Shown here one piece after another: positions 1 through 6,840 of a stretch of DNA of 10,403 bases. Position 1 is the first letter of the stretch; each line of letters starts with the position of its first letter. A model generated the notes under the pieces. That model was given only the letters and a program-made list of their open reading frames with translations. It had not been told where the DNA came from and searched no databases. The DNA comes from an uncultured Mailhella sp. (GTDB taxonomy: Bacteria; Desulfobacterota; Desulfovibrionia; Desulfovibrionales; Desulfovibrionaceae): contig CALUWZ010000054.1 of assembly GCA_944324625.1 (NCBI GenBank), positions 1-10,403 of the forward strand, written 5' to 3'. A program made the translations under genes and the position numbers.

Positions 1-244
1 AAAATTCCCGAAATTCACCGTAAAGCTGAGCCGCCAAGGTTTTATTGTGCGCAAGAATAAGCGCCGGCCTGTTTGTTTTGGCAATGACGTTTGCCATGGT
101 AAAAGTTTTGCCTGACCCTGTGACCCCAAGCAGCACCTGATCCTGCACGCCGGCATTGATATTGGCCACAAGTTCATCAATGGCTTCGGGCTGATCCCCT
201 TTGGGACTGTATTTGGTAACAAGTTTAAACGCTCTTTGTTCCAT
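1..244 (-). CDS. uvrB: UvrB, excinuclease ABC subunit B (N-terminal 81 residues; gene continues past the window edge)
   Basis: UvrB is the helicase-like damage-verification subunit of UvrABC nucleotide excision repair; it receives the lesion from UvrA and recruits UvrC. The minus strand from the ATG at 244 encodes a protein beginning [20 protein letters not shown]. It then has the Walker A motif [18 protein letters not shown] (about residues 38-55) and the motif Ia segment [18 protein letters not shown] (about 62-79). These are signature stretches of the UvrB N-terminal domain, so identity is firm although only about an eighth of a normal UvrB (roughly 670 residues) is present. The ATG lies 17 bp after the autotransporter stop codon and has no clear purine-rich ribosome binding site: the 25 bases before it are A/T-rich with the repeat CGTTTTAAT present twice. 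I saw no convincing promoter just upstream, so read-through from the autotransporter or a promoter inside its 3' end is possible. Confidence 0.96.
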   Translation of the reverse strand, partial: MEQRAFKLVTKYSPKGDQPEAIDELVANINAGVQDQVLLGVTGSGKTFTMANVIAKTNRPALILAHNKTLAAQLYGEFREF

Positions 245-261
245 AATTAAAACGCAATTTA

Positions 262-3200
262 TTAAAACGTAATCCTCATGCCTGCGGAAAAACGCCAGCT
301 GTTTTGATAAAAACCGCCGTACAAGCGTTCCGCATCAAAATAAACGGCAAAATTTTCTTTTGGGTTTGCCTGCAAGGTCAAGCCCACATCATACCAAGAC
401 ACATCGGTTCCCATATCGTACACGGCAGGAACCGCTCCTGTTGTTCTGTCCGTCATTGCAAAATGCTGTTCTCCGTTCCATTCCCTGAACCAATCCCATT
501 TCAAAGCGATTTGATATGTTTCGTCATACACATATCCCAATTTTGCCCCCAGACGGGAAATAAGGGAATTGATATCAGAAATGGCAATATGAGAATCTTG
601 GTTAGTTGTATAATCAACTTCATTAATATGCAAGTACGTTAAAAGTGCCTGCGGTGCAAAATAAAAATCATGCTCTTTTCCGTCGTACAAATAAAAACGT
701 TTGCCTGCCTCTACAGAAACTCCTTGAAACCAATTGTCATAAGAAGAAGCAAAATCAAATCCGCTTTCTGTTTTTAAATGACTTTCATTGACAATATAAC
801 CGTATCTGCCCGTAACATCCAAAAACCAGTCATTTTTGCTGACATACGTTGCATACAGGCTAAGCTGTGTTGCCTGTATTTCACCATATCCTTCAAAAGC
901 AGCAAAACTTAAATCTGATTTGGTATAACGGCCGCTTAGCCCATAACGGAAAGAAAATTCATCATACCGGTATAATTTGTCATAGCCGCCTTGCAAAGCA
1001 ACGCTTTCAGACCGTATACCCTCAATACCCAAATCATCGTAATTGGTACGGAACCATAAACCGTCCTCTTCGCTTCCAAGATTAAACACATCCCCTACAC
1101 GCTTATTCAAACGGTCAGGCTGGATAATCTGCAGATACCCGAAACGGGACAAATCAAAAATGGAATGAGCAGAACGGGAAAATGTTCCTGAACCGCCTTT
1201 ATTTACTTTTTCAAGATACAAATTGTAAGAATCACCGCCGCCAAACTCATCATTCACAAAACTGTTTCCGGGCTTATGAAGATCTGTGCCGCTGCCGTTA
1301 TATTTCTCATTTTCCGTGTCTGCCGTATCGTACTCGGCATAGCCTGTTTCAAATTCAATATTATATATGCCGCTTCCGTAACTGACAACCCTATGAGCCA
1401 ATGCGTTTTTTAAATCTTCGCCTTTAACGGTTGCATAACGGATTTTTTCCCCGTGTCCCAAGGCAGACAAATCGCTGTTCATCATATCAATATTAATTTT
1501 ATAATCCGCATTGCCTGCCCCCGTACTTCCGCTTACATACAGCATATCACTTTTGCTTTTGTCGGCTCCGTTCAACGTCATATTGAAAAATCCCGATTTT
1601 CCGTATGACAAATCAAGCTGTTCGATAAAAAGACCCCGTCCTGCCTCTGAACCGTTTCTGCCATGGTTCAAATGCACGGTGCTGTTTTCCAAAGAAAGGT
1701 CTGTCACAAAACTTCTGTCCGTCATATACCAATCGGCATTATTTGAAAAAGAAAGGTTGATAATGCCTGCCTCTGCCCCAGTCATAATGGAATTGGGAAT
1801 GCCGTATTCTTCCAAAATTTCTTTTTCTGCTGTTCTGTGAGTACCGCTGCTTTCATATTTATAAAACGTATCGGTCTTGCCCGTAAAAAATCCGCCGTTA
1901 TTTTTTATGGAAACTTCAGCATTGTATACCGCCGTACTTCCCGCTGTCTGTATCAATCTTCCAAGGGCATGAATATCCCCTGCTATCACATGAGTGCCTT
2001 CTGCAATATTAATTCTCCCTCCGCTTACGGCAGTAATATCCCCATTAATATTATGATTGCCCTTCACTAAATTTATTCTGCTTTCAGGAGCTTTATTGTT
2101 GGCAAAAGGAAGTCCGCTGTAGGAATTATCCGCCAAAAGCGCACTTGCATTATAACTGTTTCCGCGCGCACTGATGGCAGAATTTCCGTAAAGCGTTATT
2201 CTTGCACCGTTTTCAGCCTGCACCGTACTTTTATTGTCTGAAGACAAATTAATGCCGCTGTTTGCCCCAACAGTCACCCAAGTATTTGGCCATTCGGCAA
2301 AAATTGCATTGTCAGAACCGTGAATAGTCACTGTTTCGGCACGTTTCTTTATCGCATTTTCCAGTTTTTCCAAATCCTGCAGATCATCCCCCGACAACCC
2401 GCCCCAATCTCGGTCTATGCCGATATCAACAGCATTTTTTCCCTCATTTTTATTGGGAGCAATATTCCCGGCCACATACACCCCTGCTCCGTGACCTACT
2501 TCATGAGCAGGACCGTTCATAACAGGAGCTGCAGAATTAATAACTATTTCAGGAGCATAAACATTCACAACGTGCAAATCCGTTGATACGGTATCACCAT
2601 TTCCGGCTGAAACATATATGCCGTACGCTGCAGCATCACCATGTGCCGCTTCTGTTTTAATATTAATATACTCAGAAAAATATACCTTCGAAGTTAAAAG
2701 ATCTCCAAGGGAAATTATGCCGGCGGCATACTTTTTGTCATTTTTATTCGGATTGTTGATTTCATTTTTCACATCTATAGTCAATGTACTGCCCGAAAAA
2801 TTATTGGCAGTTCCTTTTTTATCATCTGCTCCTTTCCTATTAAAAAAATATAAACCTGCTGCATATCTGTCTGCCTGTACTCCGTTGGAAAATTTTATAA
2901 ACAAATCATCTACAGAAACAGTATTGACAAGCGGATTGTCATTATCATGGCTGTTATTCATAAATGCAAAGCCAAAAACATCGCTTCCGTTTGTTTGTTC
3001 AAAATTAATTGTCATATCCTTGGCTTTAAAGCCTAATGAAGTATTTTCCTGCACAGACTCATCAGAACCTATGCGAAAACCAAAAACTTTATGATTTTGA
3101 TTGCAGCTTACCTGACCGTTTAAAGTAAAATCATTGACAAAGGATACCGATGTTTTAGACCCAACCCCTCCGTCTGCTTTAAAAAAATATCCGTAATGAA

Positions 3201-3378
3201 ATTGATTTTTACCTGTTCCGCCCGAATCACTCACATCTATATTTAATTCCGTATCATTTACCGAAACGCTGCCCCCGGCTTCAATCTCTTTTGATGCATT
3301 GGCATGTTCTGCCGGCAAAACAACTGTCTGCAAAAGAAAAAAACAACATACCATAAGCTTTTTAACCATTTTCAGCAT
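262..3378 (-). CDS. Autotransporter (type V secretion) outer-membrane protein with a pertactin-like passenger
   Basis: Large surface protein of 1038 residues. The start ATG at 3378 has GGGAGA seven bases upstream; an in-frame TTG five codons earlier lacks such a site. Residues 1-28 form a Sec signal peptide: MLKMVKK, a hydrophobic stretch rich in Val, Cys, Phe and Leu, and a likely AxA cleavage site after HANA. The passenger (about 30-740) is rich in Gly, Asn, Ser and Asp with a single Cys, as expected for a beta-helical exported domain. Its N-terminal part has loose repeats ending in GF/AAG-hydrophobic motifs. Around 530-675, a W...S.v..L.l..s.V.L pattern followed by L.i..L.....F...L and [12 protein letters not shown] matches the autochaperone/pertactin-like junction. 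From about 770 ([14 protein letters not shown]) alternating aromatic strands form the autotransporter beta-barrel, ending in the outer-membrane signal SAGMRITF. No protease triad or other enzyme motif was recognised; adhesin-like function is inference. It is divergent from cbiB and sits 17 bp before uvrB. Confidence 0.93.
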   Translation of the reverse strand: MLKMVKKLMVCCFFLLQTVVLPAEHANASKEIEAGGSVSVNDTELNIDVSDSGGTGKNQFHYGYFFKADGGVGSKTSVSFVNDFTLNGQVSCNQNHKVFGFRIGSDESVQENTSLGFKAKDMTINFEQTNGSDVFGFAFMNNSHDNDNPLVNTVSVDDLFIKFSNGVQADRYAAGLYFFNRKGADDKKGTANNFSGSTLTIDVKNEINNPNKNDKKYAAGIISLGDLLTSKVYFSEYINIKTEAAHGDAAAYGIYVSAGNGDTVSTDLHVVNVYAPEIVINSAAPVMNGPAHEVGHGAGVYVAGNIAPNKNEGKNAVDIGIDRDWGGLSGDDLQDLEKLENAIKKRAETVTIHGSDNAIFAEWPNTWVTVGANSGINLSSDNKSTVQAENGARITLYGNSAISARGNSYNASALLADNSYSGLPFANNKAPESRINLVKGNHNINGDITAVSGGRINIAEGTHVIAGDIHALGRLIQTAGSTAVYNAEVSIKNNGGFFTGKTDTFYKYESSGTHRTAEKEILEEYGIPNSIMTGAEAGIINLSFSNNADWYMTDRSFVTDLSLENSTVHLNHGRNGSEAGRGLFIEQLDLSYGKSGFFNMTLNGADKSKSDMLYVSGSTGAGNADYKINIDMMNSDLSALGHGEKIRYATVKGEDLKNALAHRVVSYGSGIYNIEFETGYAEYDTADTENEKYNGSGTDLHKPGNSFVNDEFGGGDSYNLYLEKVNKGGSGTFSRSAHSIFDLSRFGYLQIIQPDRLNKRVGDVFNLGSEEDGLWFRTNYDDLGIEGIRSESVALQGGYDKLYRYDEFSFRYGLSGRYTKSDLSFAAFEGYGEIQATQLSLYATYVSKNDWFLDVTGRYGYIVNESHLKTESGFDFASSYDNWFQGVSVEAGKRFYLYDGKEHDFYFAPQALLTYLHINEVDYTTNQDSHIAISDINSLISRLGAKLGYVYDETYQIALKWDWFREWNGEQHFAMTDRTTGAVPAVYDMGTDVSWYDVGLTLQANPKENFAVYFDAERLYGGFYQNSWRFSAGMRITF

Positions 3379-3412
3379 ATACCAATCTCCCAAAAGCTAT
3401 ACTCAGTATATG

Positions 3413-3441
3413 AATATAAAGCAAAAAAAAGAAAAGCACAA
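3413..3441 (-). promoter_or_regulatory. Promoter candidate for the autotransporter, proximal
   Basis: Read on the minus strand: -35 TTGTGC (3436-3441), 17-bp spacer, -10 TATATT (3413-3418), giving a leader of about 30 nt before the ATG at 3378. The -10 is good and the -35 weak (three of six consensus bases). The spacer contains a run of eight A:T pairs (3423-3430), so slippage could change its length. This is a pattern match only. Confidence 0.4.
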
Positions 3442-3475
3442 GCACGCCCCAAAAACTTGAAATTATCTTTCTATT

Positions 3476-3503
3476 TTTTCAGGAATTACCTTTCATTATA
3501 AAC
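3476..3503 (+). promoter_or_regulatory. Weak promoter candidate for cbiB and downstream genes
   Basis: Plus-strand TTTTCA (3476-3481), 16-bp spacer, TATAAA (3498-3503). Its -10 overlaps, on the opposite strand, the -10 of the distal autotransporter promoter, because ATTATAAA reads as TATAAT in reverse and TATAAA forward. No better plus-strand promoter was found before cbiB: TATATT at 3587-3592 has no acceptable -35 at 16-18 bp. Confidence 0.25.
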
Positions 3504-3523
3504 CGTTATTGTTTTTCGGACAA
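3495..3523 (-). promoter_or_regulatory. Promoter candidate for the autotransporter, distal (best sigma-70 match in the gap)
   Basis: Read on the minus strand: -35 TTGTCC (3518-3523), exact 17-bp spacer, consensus -10 TATAAT (3495-3500). Transcription would start near 3488 and leave a leader of about 110 nt. It lies inside the 103-bp segment framed by the inverted repeats at 3425-3439 and 3543-3557, and its -35 is covered by the 7-bp inverted repeat at 3506-3526. Confidence 0.5.
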
Positions 3524-3526
3524 TAA
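3506..3526. repeat. 7-bp inverted repeat, possible operator
   Basis: TTATTGT (3506-3512) and ACAATAA (3520-3526) are perfect inverted copies around a 7-base centre. The site covers the -35 and part of the spacer of the distal autotransporter promoter, and the expected start point of the opposing plus-strand promoter. It could be a protein-binding site or a hairpin in the cbiB leader; no T-tract follows, so it is not a terminator. Confidence 0.35.
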
Positions 3527-3617
3527 ATATTCTCCTGCAGCCGTGCTTTTCTCTTTTCAAAAAAACAAACTTGCTGTACAGTGCCGTATATTCACATGAA
3601 AAGGCTTGTGAGAAAAA

Positions 3618-4631
3618 ATGGAAGAACTTGTTATTTTTTCACCGATTTTTGCCTATATTTTGGACTTATGCCTCGGAGAGCCGAAACCGTCCTTTCATCC
3701 AGTATGCTGGATCGGCAATTCTGCCGCTTTTTTAGAAAAAAAAATGCCTGCACGGTTTAATTCAAACAGCCTGAAATTTATGTACGGCCTTTTCTGCTCT
3801 TTGCTGCTTGTGCTGTTTTTTGCGTGTATTCCCCTGCTTGTTTTCCTGACAGCCAAAAAATACCTCTTGTATTTTCTTCCAAGTGCGTATCCGCTGTTTG
3901 CTTTTTTGTTCAGCTCCTTTCTTTTGTATCTGTGCATCGCGCCCAAAAGCCTTACCCAGCACATCGGCTATATAAAAAAAGAACTGGAACAAAACAATCT
4001 GCCCGAAGCACGCACCAAACTTTCATGGATAGTGGGACGGAACACAAAAAAAATGCAGGAACCGGACATTATACGCGCAGGCATTGAAAGCCTTTCGGAA
4101 AATTCCGTAGACAGCACAATTTCAAGCTTATGCCTTTTTACTTTGGGCTATGTATTTTTTTCTTATGAAGGAGCAATTATCCTTATTGCTCTGCAGAGAA
4201 TTTTCAACACCCTTGACGCCATGTGGGGAAAGAAAAACGAAAAATATCTGTATTTCGGCAAATTCTGCGCACGCACGGATGATGTACTGAATTACGTCCC
4301 TGCCCGCATAGGTTTTTATCTTATAATTGTTTCCTGTTTGTTCATACAAGGCTGCAATTATAAAAATGCCCTGCAAATCGGCAGAAAATACCGCAGTACC
4401 CACGCAAGCCCCAATTCGGCGTGGGCTGAGGCCCCTTATGCAGGCGCACTTGACCTCAAACTGGCAGGCCCTGTCTGGTACGGTGATTTTTTCTGTGATT
4501 ACCCTTACTTGGGAGAAGGTTCTTTAAATGCCGACCTCGGTCACCTGAAAAAAGCTCTGCGCCTTTTTCACGCCTCAGTTTTCTGCACCATTGTTTTTTG
4601 CACCATAATTCTGGCTTTATGCGGGATTTGA
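3618..4631 (+). CDS. cbiB: Adenosylcobinamide-phosphate synthase CbiB (CobD)
   Basis: Inner-membrane enzyme of cobalamin biosynthesis that joins adenosylcobyric acid to an aminopropanol (or its phosphate) to give adenosylcobinamide (phosphate). The 337 residues are slightly longer than the usual 310-320. Family motifs occur in order: DLCLGEPKPSFHPVCWIG (16-33), LSWIVGRNT (135-143), AGIESLSENSVDS (154-166), RIFNTLDAMWGKKNEKY (194-210), FGKFCARTDDVLNYVPAR (213-230), and HASPNSAWAEAPYAGAL (262-278) followed by LAGPVWYGD. Hydrophobic segments at about 55-110, 170-192, 230-245 and 318-336 fit a multi-pass membrane protein. The usual DG after the SLSEN motif is DS here, and the following Pro-Leu is changed. 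The ATG at 3618 follows a weak GTGAGA. A run of nine A:T pairs (3736-3744) lies early in the gene. No other cobalamin gene is nearby; two redox/arsenate genes follow closely. Confidence 0.93.
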   Translation: MEELVIFSPIFAYILDLCLGEPKPSFHPVCWIGNSAAFLEKKMPARFNSNSLKFMYGLFCSLLLVLFFACIPLLVFLTAKKYLLYFLPSAYPLFAFLFSSFLLYLCIAPKSLTQHIGYIKKELEQNNLPEARTKLSWIVGRNTKKMQEPDIIRAGIESLSENSVDSTISSLCLFTLGYVFFSYEGAIILIALQRIFNTLDAMWGKKNEKYLYFGKFCARTDDVLNYVPARIGFYLIIVSCLFIQGCNYKNALQIGRKYRSTHASPNSAWAEAPYAGALDLKLAGPVWYGDFFCDYPYLGEGSLNADLGHLKKALRLFHASVFCTIVFCTIILALCGI

Positions 4632-4650
4632 CTGAACTGCAAAGATAACC

Positions 4651-4998
4651 ATGCTTAATTTTTTCAAAAAAACGAACAAAAATACCTGTGCGCAGAATTG
4701 TCAAAGCTGCTGCCGACAGACAGCCTGTTCAGACAGGCATATCCGCTTTAACATAAAAATTTTGGGTTCAAACTGCCAAAAGTGCCATACCTTTTACGAA
4801 AATGCCAAAAATTTTGCAGAAAGAAAAAAACTTTCCGCACAGGTGGACTTTGCCGAAGATTTACAAGAAATCGTGACCTGCGGCATAGTCAGCACGCCTG
4901 CCCTTATTGTCAACGGAAAACTGCTGTCTGCAGGAAAAATTCTCACAGAACAGGAAATAGAAGAACTTTTTGCGGAATTGGAGCAAAATAATGTGTAA
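4651..4998 (+). CDS. Small thioredoxin-fold redox protein with a Cys-rich N-terminus
   Basis: A 115-residue thioredoxin-fold protein of the small Thioredoxin_3/MTH895-like type. From residue 32 the fold begins (FNIKILGSNCQKCHTF) with the redox-active CxxC at C42-C45. The cis-proline loop is STPALIVNGK at 81-90, followed by the GKILTEQEIEELF helix. Ahead of the fold is an extension of about 30 residues with five cysteines (C13, C17, C20, C21, C26; CxxxCxxCCxxxxC) that the fold does not need; it could bind metal or arsenic, which is inference. There is no signal peptide, so it should be cytoplasmic. The gene starts 19 nt after cbiB with a poor ribosome binding site, and its last 8 bases overlap arsC. 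The likely role is as the electron donor that resets ArsC, judged from this coupling and from known thioredoxin-linked arsenate reductases. Confidence 0.87.
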   Translation: MLNFFKKTNKNTCAQNCQSCCRQTACSDRHIRFNIKILGSNCQKCHTFYENAKNFAERKKLSAQVDFAEDLQEIVTCGIVSTPALIVNGKLLSAGKILTEQEIEELFAELEQNNV

Positions 4999-5398
4999 GA
5001 AAAAAGTTGCCTTCATCTGCGTACACAATTCATGCCGCAGCCAAATGGCGGAAGCCTTCGGCAAACTTTTGGCAGGCGATGTTTTTGAAAGCTATTCCGC
5101 AGGCACCGCCATTGCTGACCGTATCAATCAAGACGCCGTTCGGCTTATGAAGCAGAACTACGGCATTGACATGGAAAAAAGCCAATACAGCAAAGATCTT
5201 TCCGCTCTTCCGAAAATTGACATTGTCATTACCATGGGCTGCAATGTGCACTGTCCGTACTTTCCTGCATCACATCGGGAAGACTGGGGACTGGACGACC
5301 CCTCAGGCAAAAACGATGCCGCATTTCTGATGACAATGCAAACCATTAAAGAAAAAATTCTGCAGCTGAAACAGCGCATTCAAAACAATGAAGTGTAA
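4991..5398 (+). CDS. arsC: Arsenate reductase, thioredoxin-coupled (low-molecular-weight phosphatase fold)
   Basis: A 135-residue cytoplasmic enzyme that reduces arsenate to arsenite, ending in a disulfide that thioredoxin reopens. The phosphatase-like P-loop is CVHNSCRSQMAEAF, with nucleophile C10 and R16 in a CX5R arrangement. The acid-loop segment is DWGLDDPSG (98-106). Candidate resolving cysteines are C84 and C88 in ITMGCNVHCPYFP. The start is set at ATG 4991: GGAG at 4980-4983 lies 7 nt upstream. A TTG-initiated reading 7 codons longer is less likely. The ATG overlaps the thioredoxin gene by 8 bases (ATGTGTAA), so translation is probably coupled. A plain tyrosine phosphatase is the alternative, but the extra cysteine pair, the thioredoxin partner and the nearby arsR and permease genes favour arsenate reductase. 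Confidence 0.93.
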   Translation: MCKKKVAFICVHNSCRSQMAEAFGKLLAGDVFESYSAGTAIADRINQDAVRLMKQNYGIDMEKSQYSKDLSALPKIDIVITMGCNVHCPYFPASHREDWGLDDPSGKNDAAFLMTMQTIKEKILQLKQRIQNNEV

Positions 5399-5405
5399 CT
5401 TGACA

Positions 5406-5455
5406 AAAACAAAACGGGCAAACAAATAACACTGCCCAATTTTACGGTTTGTTTT
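5406..5455 (+). terminator. Nested hairpin after arsC, possible terminator
   Basis: An outer stem of AAAACAAAACG (5406-5416) with CGGTTTGTTTT (5445-5455), 10 of 11 pairs, encloses an inner GGCA/TGCC stem (5417-5420 with 5433-5436). It starts eight bases after the arsC stop codon. The T-rich strand lies inside the stem and no clean run of T follows, so it is a weaker terminator than the one serving the opposing gene. Confidence 0.35.
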
Positions 5456-5519
5456 ATGCAAAGCGGTTTCGCGCCTGCACAGAATAAGCTCCCCAAAAAA
5501 TTATACTGCATCTTCACAT

Positions 5520-5545
5520 AAAAAAGGCAGAGAAATTCTCTGCCT
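5520..5545 (-). terminator. Rho-independent terminator of the arsenical permease gene
   Basis: AGGCAGAG (5525-5532) and CTCTGCCT (5538-5545) form an 8-bp stem with a 5-base loop, extendable by A:T pairs. Read on the minus strand the stem is followed by a run of T (A on plus, 5520-5524). It lies 22 bp past the permease stop codon and may also slow transcription coming from arsC because of flanking A/T runs. Confidence 0.8.
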
Positions 5546-5567
5546 AAAAAATCCAGCCTCAGATAAA

Positions 5568-6623
5568 CTATACCAAATACATCTGCAGCGCGTTAAATAT
5601 CCAGCCGTACAGTGTAAAAACAGCCAGCAGCATACCAATAAAAATTCCAAGCAATTTGGTCTGCATAACCTGTTTCAGCATAAGAATTTCAGGAAGCGAC
5701 GCACCCACGGCACTCATGCAGAATGCAAGCGTCGTACCAAGCGGCAGTCCCTTAATCAGCAAACTTTCCATAATGGGGATAATACCGGTAACATTGGTGT
5801 AAAGCGGAATGCCCACAATAACGGACAGCGGCACAGACCACCATTCCCCATGCCCCATATTTTCACTGAACCAATTTTGGGGAATAAAACCATGCATAAA
5901 CGCGCCGATTCCTACTCCGACGATAACCCATTTCCAGACCTTTTTAAAAATATTTTTTACTTCTGACAAAGCAAAATCATGACGATACGCAAGTGTAATT
6001 TTAGGAGTATAATTCATCAGCAGCATTCCAGGTTTGGGACTTGGCTTTTGTTCCAGCAAAAAGGACTGCAAATATTTTTCCGCTTTAATGGCGTCAATAA
6101 AAATACCGCCGAGAACGCCTGCCAAAATTCCCAAAAAAACATACAATACCGTAAATTTCAAACCGAGAAGCCCCCACAGCAAAATAACTGCCACTTCATT
6201 GATAAGAGGGGAAGTAATCAAAAACGACATGGTAATCCCGAGCGGTATGCGCGCTGTGGTAAACCCGATAAAAAGCGGAATGCTCGAACAGGAACAAAAC
6301 GGCGTAATGGCCCCAAATCCCGCACCAAGAACATATCCTATGCCTTTGGCTTTGCCAGTTAAATAGGTTCTGACTTTTTCAGTGTTGAGGCCCGCCCTGA
6401 GCCAGCCGATAAGATAAACCATAAGCACAAGCAGCATAAGAATTTTTACCGTATCATACAGAAAAAATTCCAAAGACATGCCGAAACCTGAATTTGGTTC
6501 AAACCCCAAAACCTCATAGGTCAGCCATGAAGCCATGGGCAGCAGCACCGAATACAAAGCAAACCAAACCCCAAACGCAAGCAGACCTATGCCGAAATAT
6601 TTTACCCTGCTCATTTCTTTCAT
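5568..6623 (-). CDS. arsP: ArsP-like arsenical permease (PF03773 family)
   Basis: Integral membrane permease of 351 residues, predicted to export trivalent arsenicals. Family members include ArsP (methylarsenite and aromatic arsenicals) and related arsenite exporters; substrate choice cannot be read here. The start ATG at 6623 has AGGAG five bases upstream; an in-frame TTG at 6659 is rejected because it would put the operator inside the gene. The N-terminal half carries the family motif GAITPFCSCSSIPLFIGFT with C110 and C112, then MSFLITSPLINEVAVILLWGL. The second half has VGIPLYTNVTGIIPIMESLL and AFCMSAVGASLPEILMLKQV, the usual two-part organisation. About eight to nine hydrophobic segments are visible, with a charged loop at about 178-228. 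arsR lies 217 bp upstream on the same strand, and the 22-bp site at 6641-6662 sits over its promoter, implying induction by arsenic. Convergent with arsC. Confidence 0.87.
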   Translation of the reverse strand: MKEMSRVKYFGIGLLAFGVWFALYSVLLPMASWLTYEVLGFEPNSGFGMSLEFFLYDTVKILMLLVLMVYLIGWLRAGLNTEKVRTYLTGKAKGIGYVLGAGFGAITPFCSCSSIPLFIGFTTARIPLGITMSFLITSPLINEVAVILLWGLLGLKFTVLYVFLGILAGVLGGIFIDAIKAEKYLQSFLLEQKPSPKPGMLLMNYTPKITLAYRHDFALSEVKNIFKKVWKWVIVGVGIGAFMHGFIPQNWFSENMGHGEWWSVPLSVIVGIPLYTNVTGIIPIMESLLIKGLPLGTTLAFCMSAVGASLPEILMLKQVMQTKLLGIFIGMLLAVFTLYGWIFNALQMYLV

Positions 6624-6640
6624 ATCAACTCCTATTTTAT

Positions 6641-6662
6641 TATTTGGCAAAAAAGCCAAATA
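6641..6662. promoter_or_regulatory. ArsR operator before the permease gene
   Basis: A perfect palindrome: arms TATTTGGC (6641-6648) and GCCAAATA (6655-6662) around six A:T pairs. It matches the site at 7180-7201 before arsR at 20 of 22 positions. It overlaps the predicted -10 (6659-6664) and ends 17 bp before the start codon, a position suited to repression by the ArsR dimer encoded next door. Confidence 0.78.
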
Positions 6663-6687
6663 TAAGCTTAAAAATTTTTAGCCCCAA
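6659..6687 (-). promoter_or_regulatory. Promoter candidate for the arsenical permease gene
   Basis: On the minus strand: -35 TTGGGG (6682-6687), 17-bp spacer, -10 TATATT (6659-6664). The spacer contains the perfect 12-bp palindrome TAAAAATTTTTA (6669-6680). The -35 is weak, but the -10 position relative to the operator parallels that at arsR. Confidence 0.5.
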
Positions 6688-6770
6688 AAAGTTCACAGCA
6701 CAGCAAGTTCCCAAAGGCATAAGAAGTAAACTGCCGAGTAACCGCCTTTCATCGCATAGTTAAAATTGTT

Positions 6771-6788
6771 CTTTCAGCTCACTGAAAA
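6771..6788 (-). terminator. Small hairpin after arsR, weak terminator or attenuator
   Basis: TTTCAG (6772-6777) and CTGAAA (6782-6787) pair around a 4-base loop, 53 bp past the arsR stop codon. On the minus strand the next bases are GAACAATTTT, a poor U-tract. Some arsR transcripts may therefore read on into the permease gene. Nothing else convincing was seen in the 6663-6840 gap apart from a 19-codon open frame at 6693-6752. Confidence 0.3.
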
Positions 6789-6840
6789 TATAAAAAATGT
6801 TTTCCTCCGAAAAAAACAATACAAGACAGCCTTACAAAAA

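Larger units (their letters stand above)
3425..3557. repeat. 15-bp inverted repeat pair framing 103 bp of promoter DNA
   Basis: The left arm 3425-3439 (AAAAAAGAAAAGCAC) and right arm 3543-3557 (GTGCTTTTCTCTTTT) are inverted copies with 14 of 15 positions matching, including ten exact bases at the inner end. They enclose 3440-3542, which holds the consensus-like promoter pointing at the autotransporter. Such an arrangement resembles invertible promoter switches before surface-protein genes, but the arms are A/T-rich and low in complexity, and no invertase gene is in the window. Confidence 0.4.

Noticed and set aside
2283..2304. Third ArsR-like site, TATTTGGC followed by GGCAAAAAT
   Set aside because: It matches the arsR operator at only about 17 of 22 positions and lies deep in the autotransporter coding region, far from any promoter; most likely chance.
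3587..3592. TATATT as a -10 for cbiB
   Set aside because: The only TTG hexamer nearby (TTGCTG at 3571) is 10 bp away, too close, and nothing acceptable lies at 16-18 bp.
3736..3744. Run of nine A:T pairs in cbiB as a frameshift or slippage site
   Set aside because: The gene reads through intact in frame, and similar A-runs occur across this A-rich sequence, so no special role can be argued.
6624..6659. Extended permease start at the in-frame TTG
   Set aside because: It lacks a ribosome binding site and would place most of the ArsR operator inside the gene; the ATG at 6623 has AGGAG at proper spacing.
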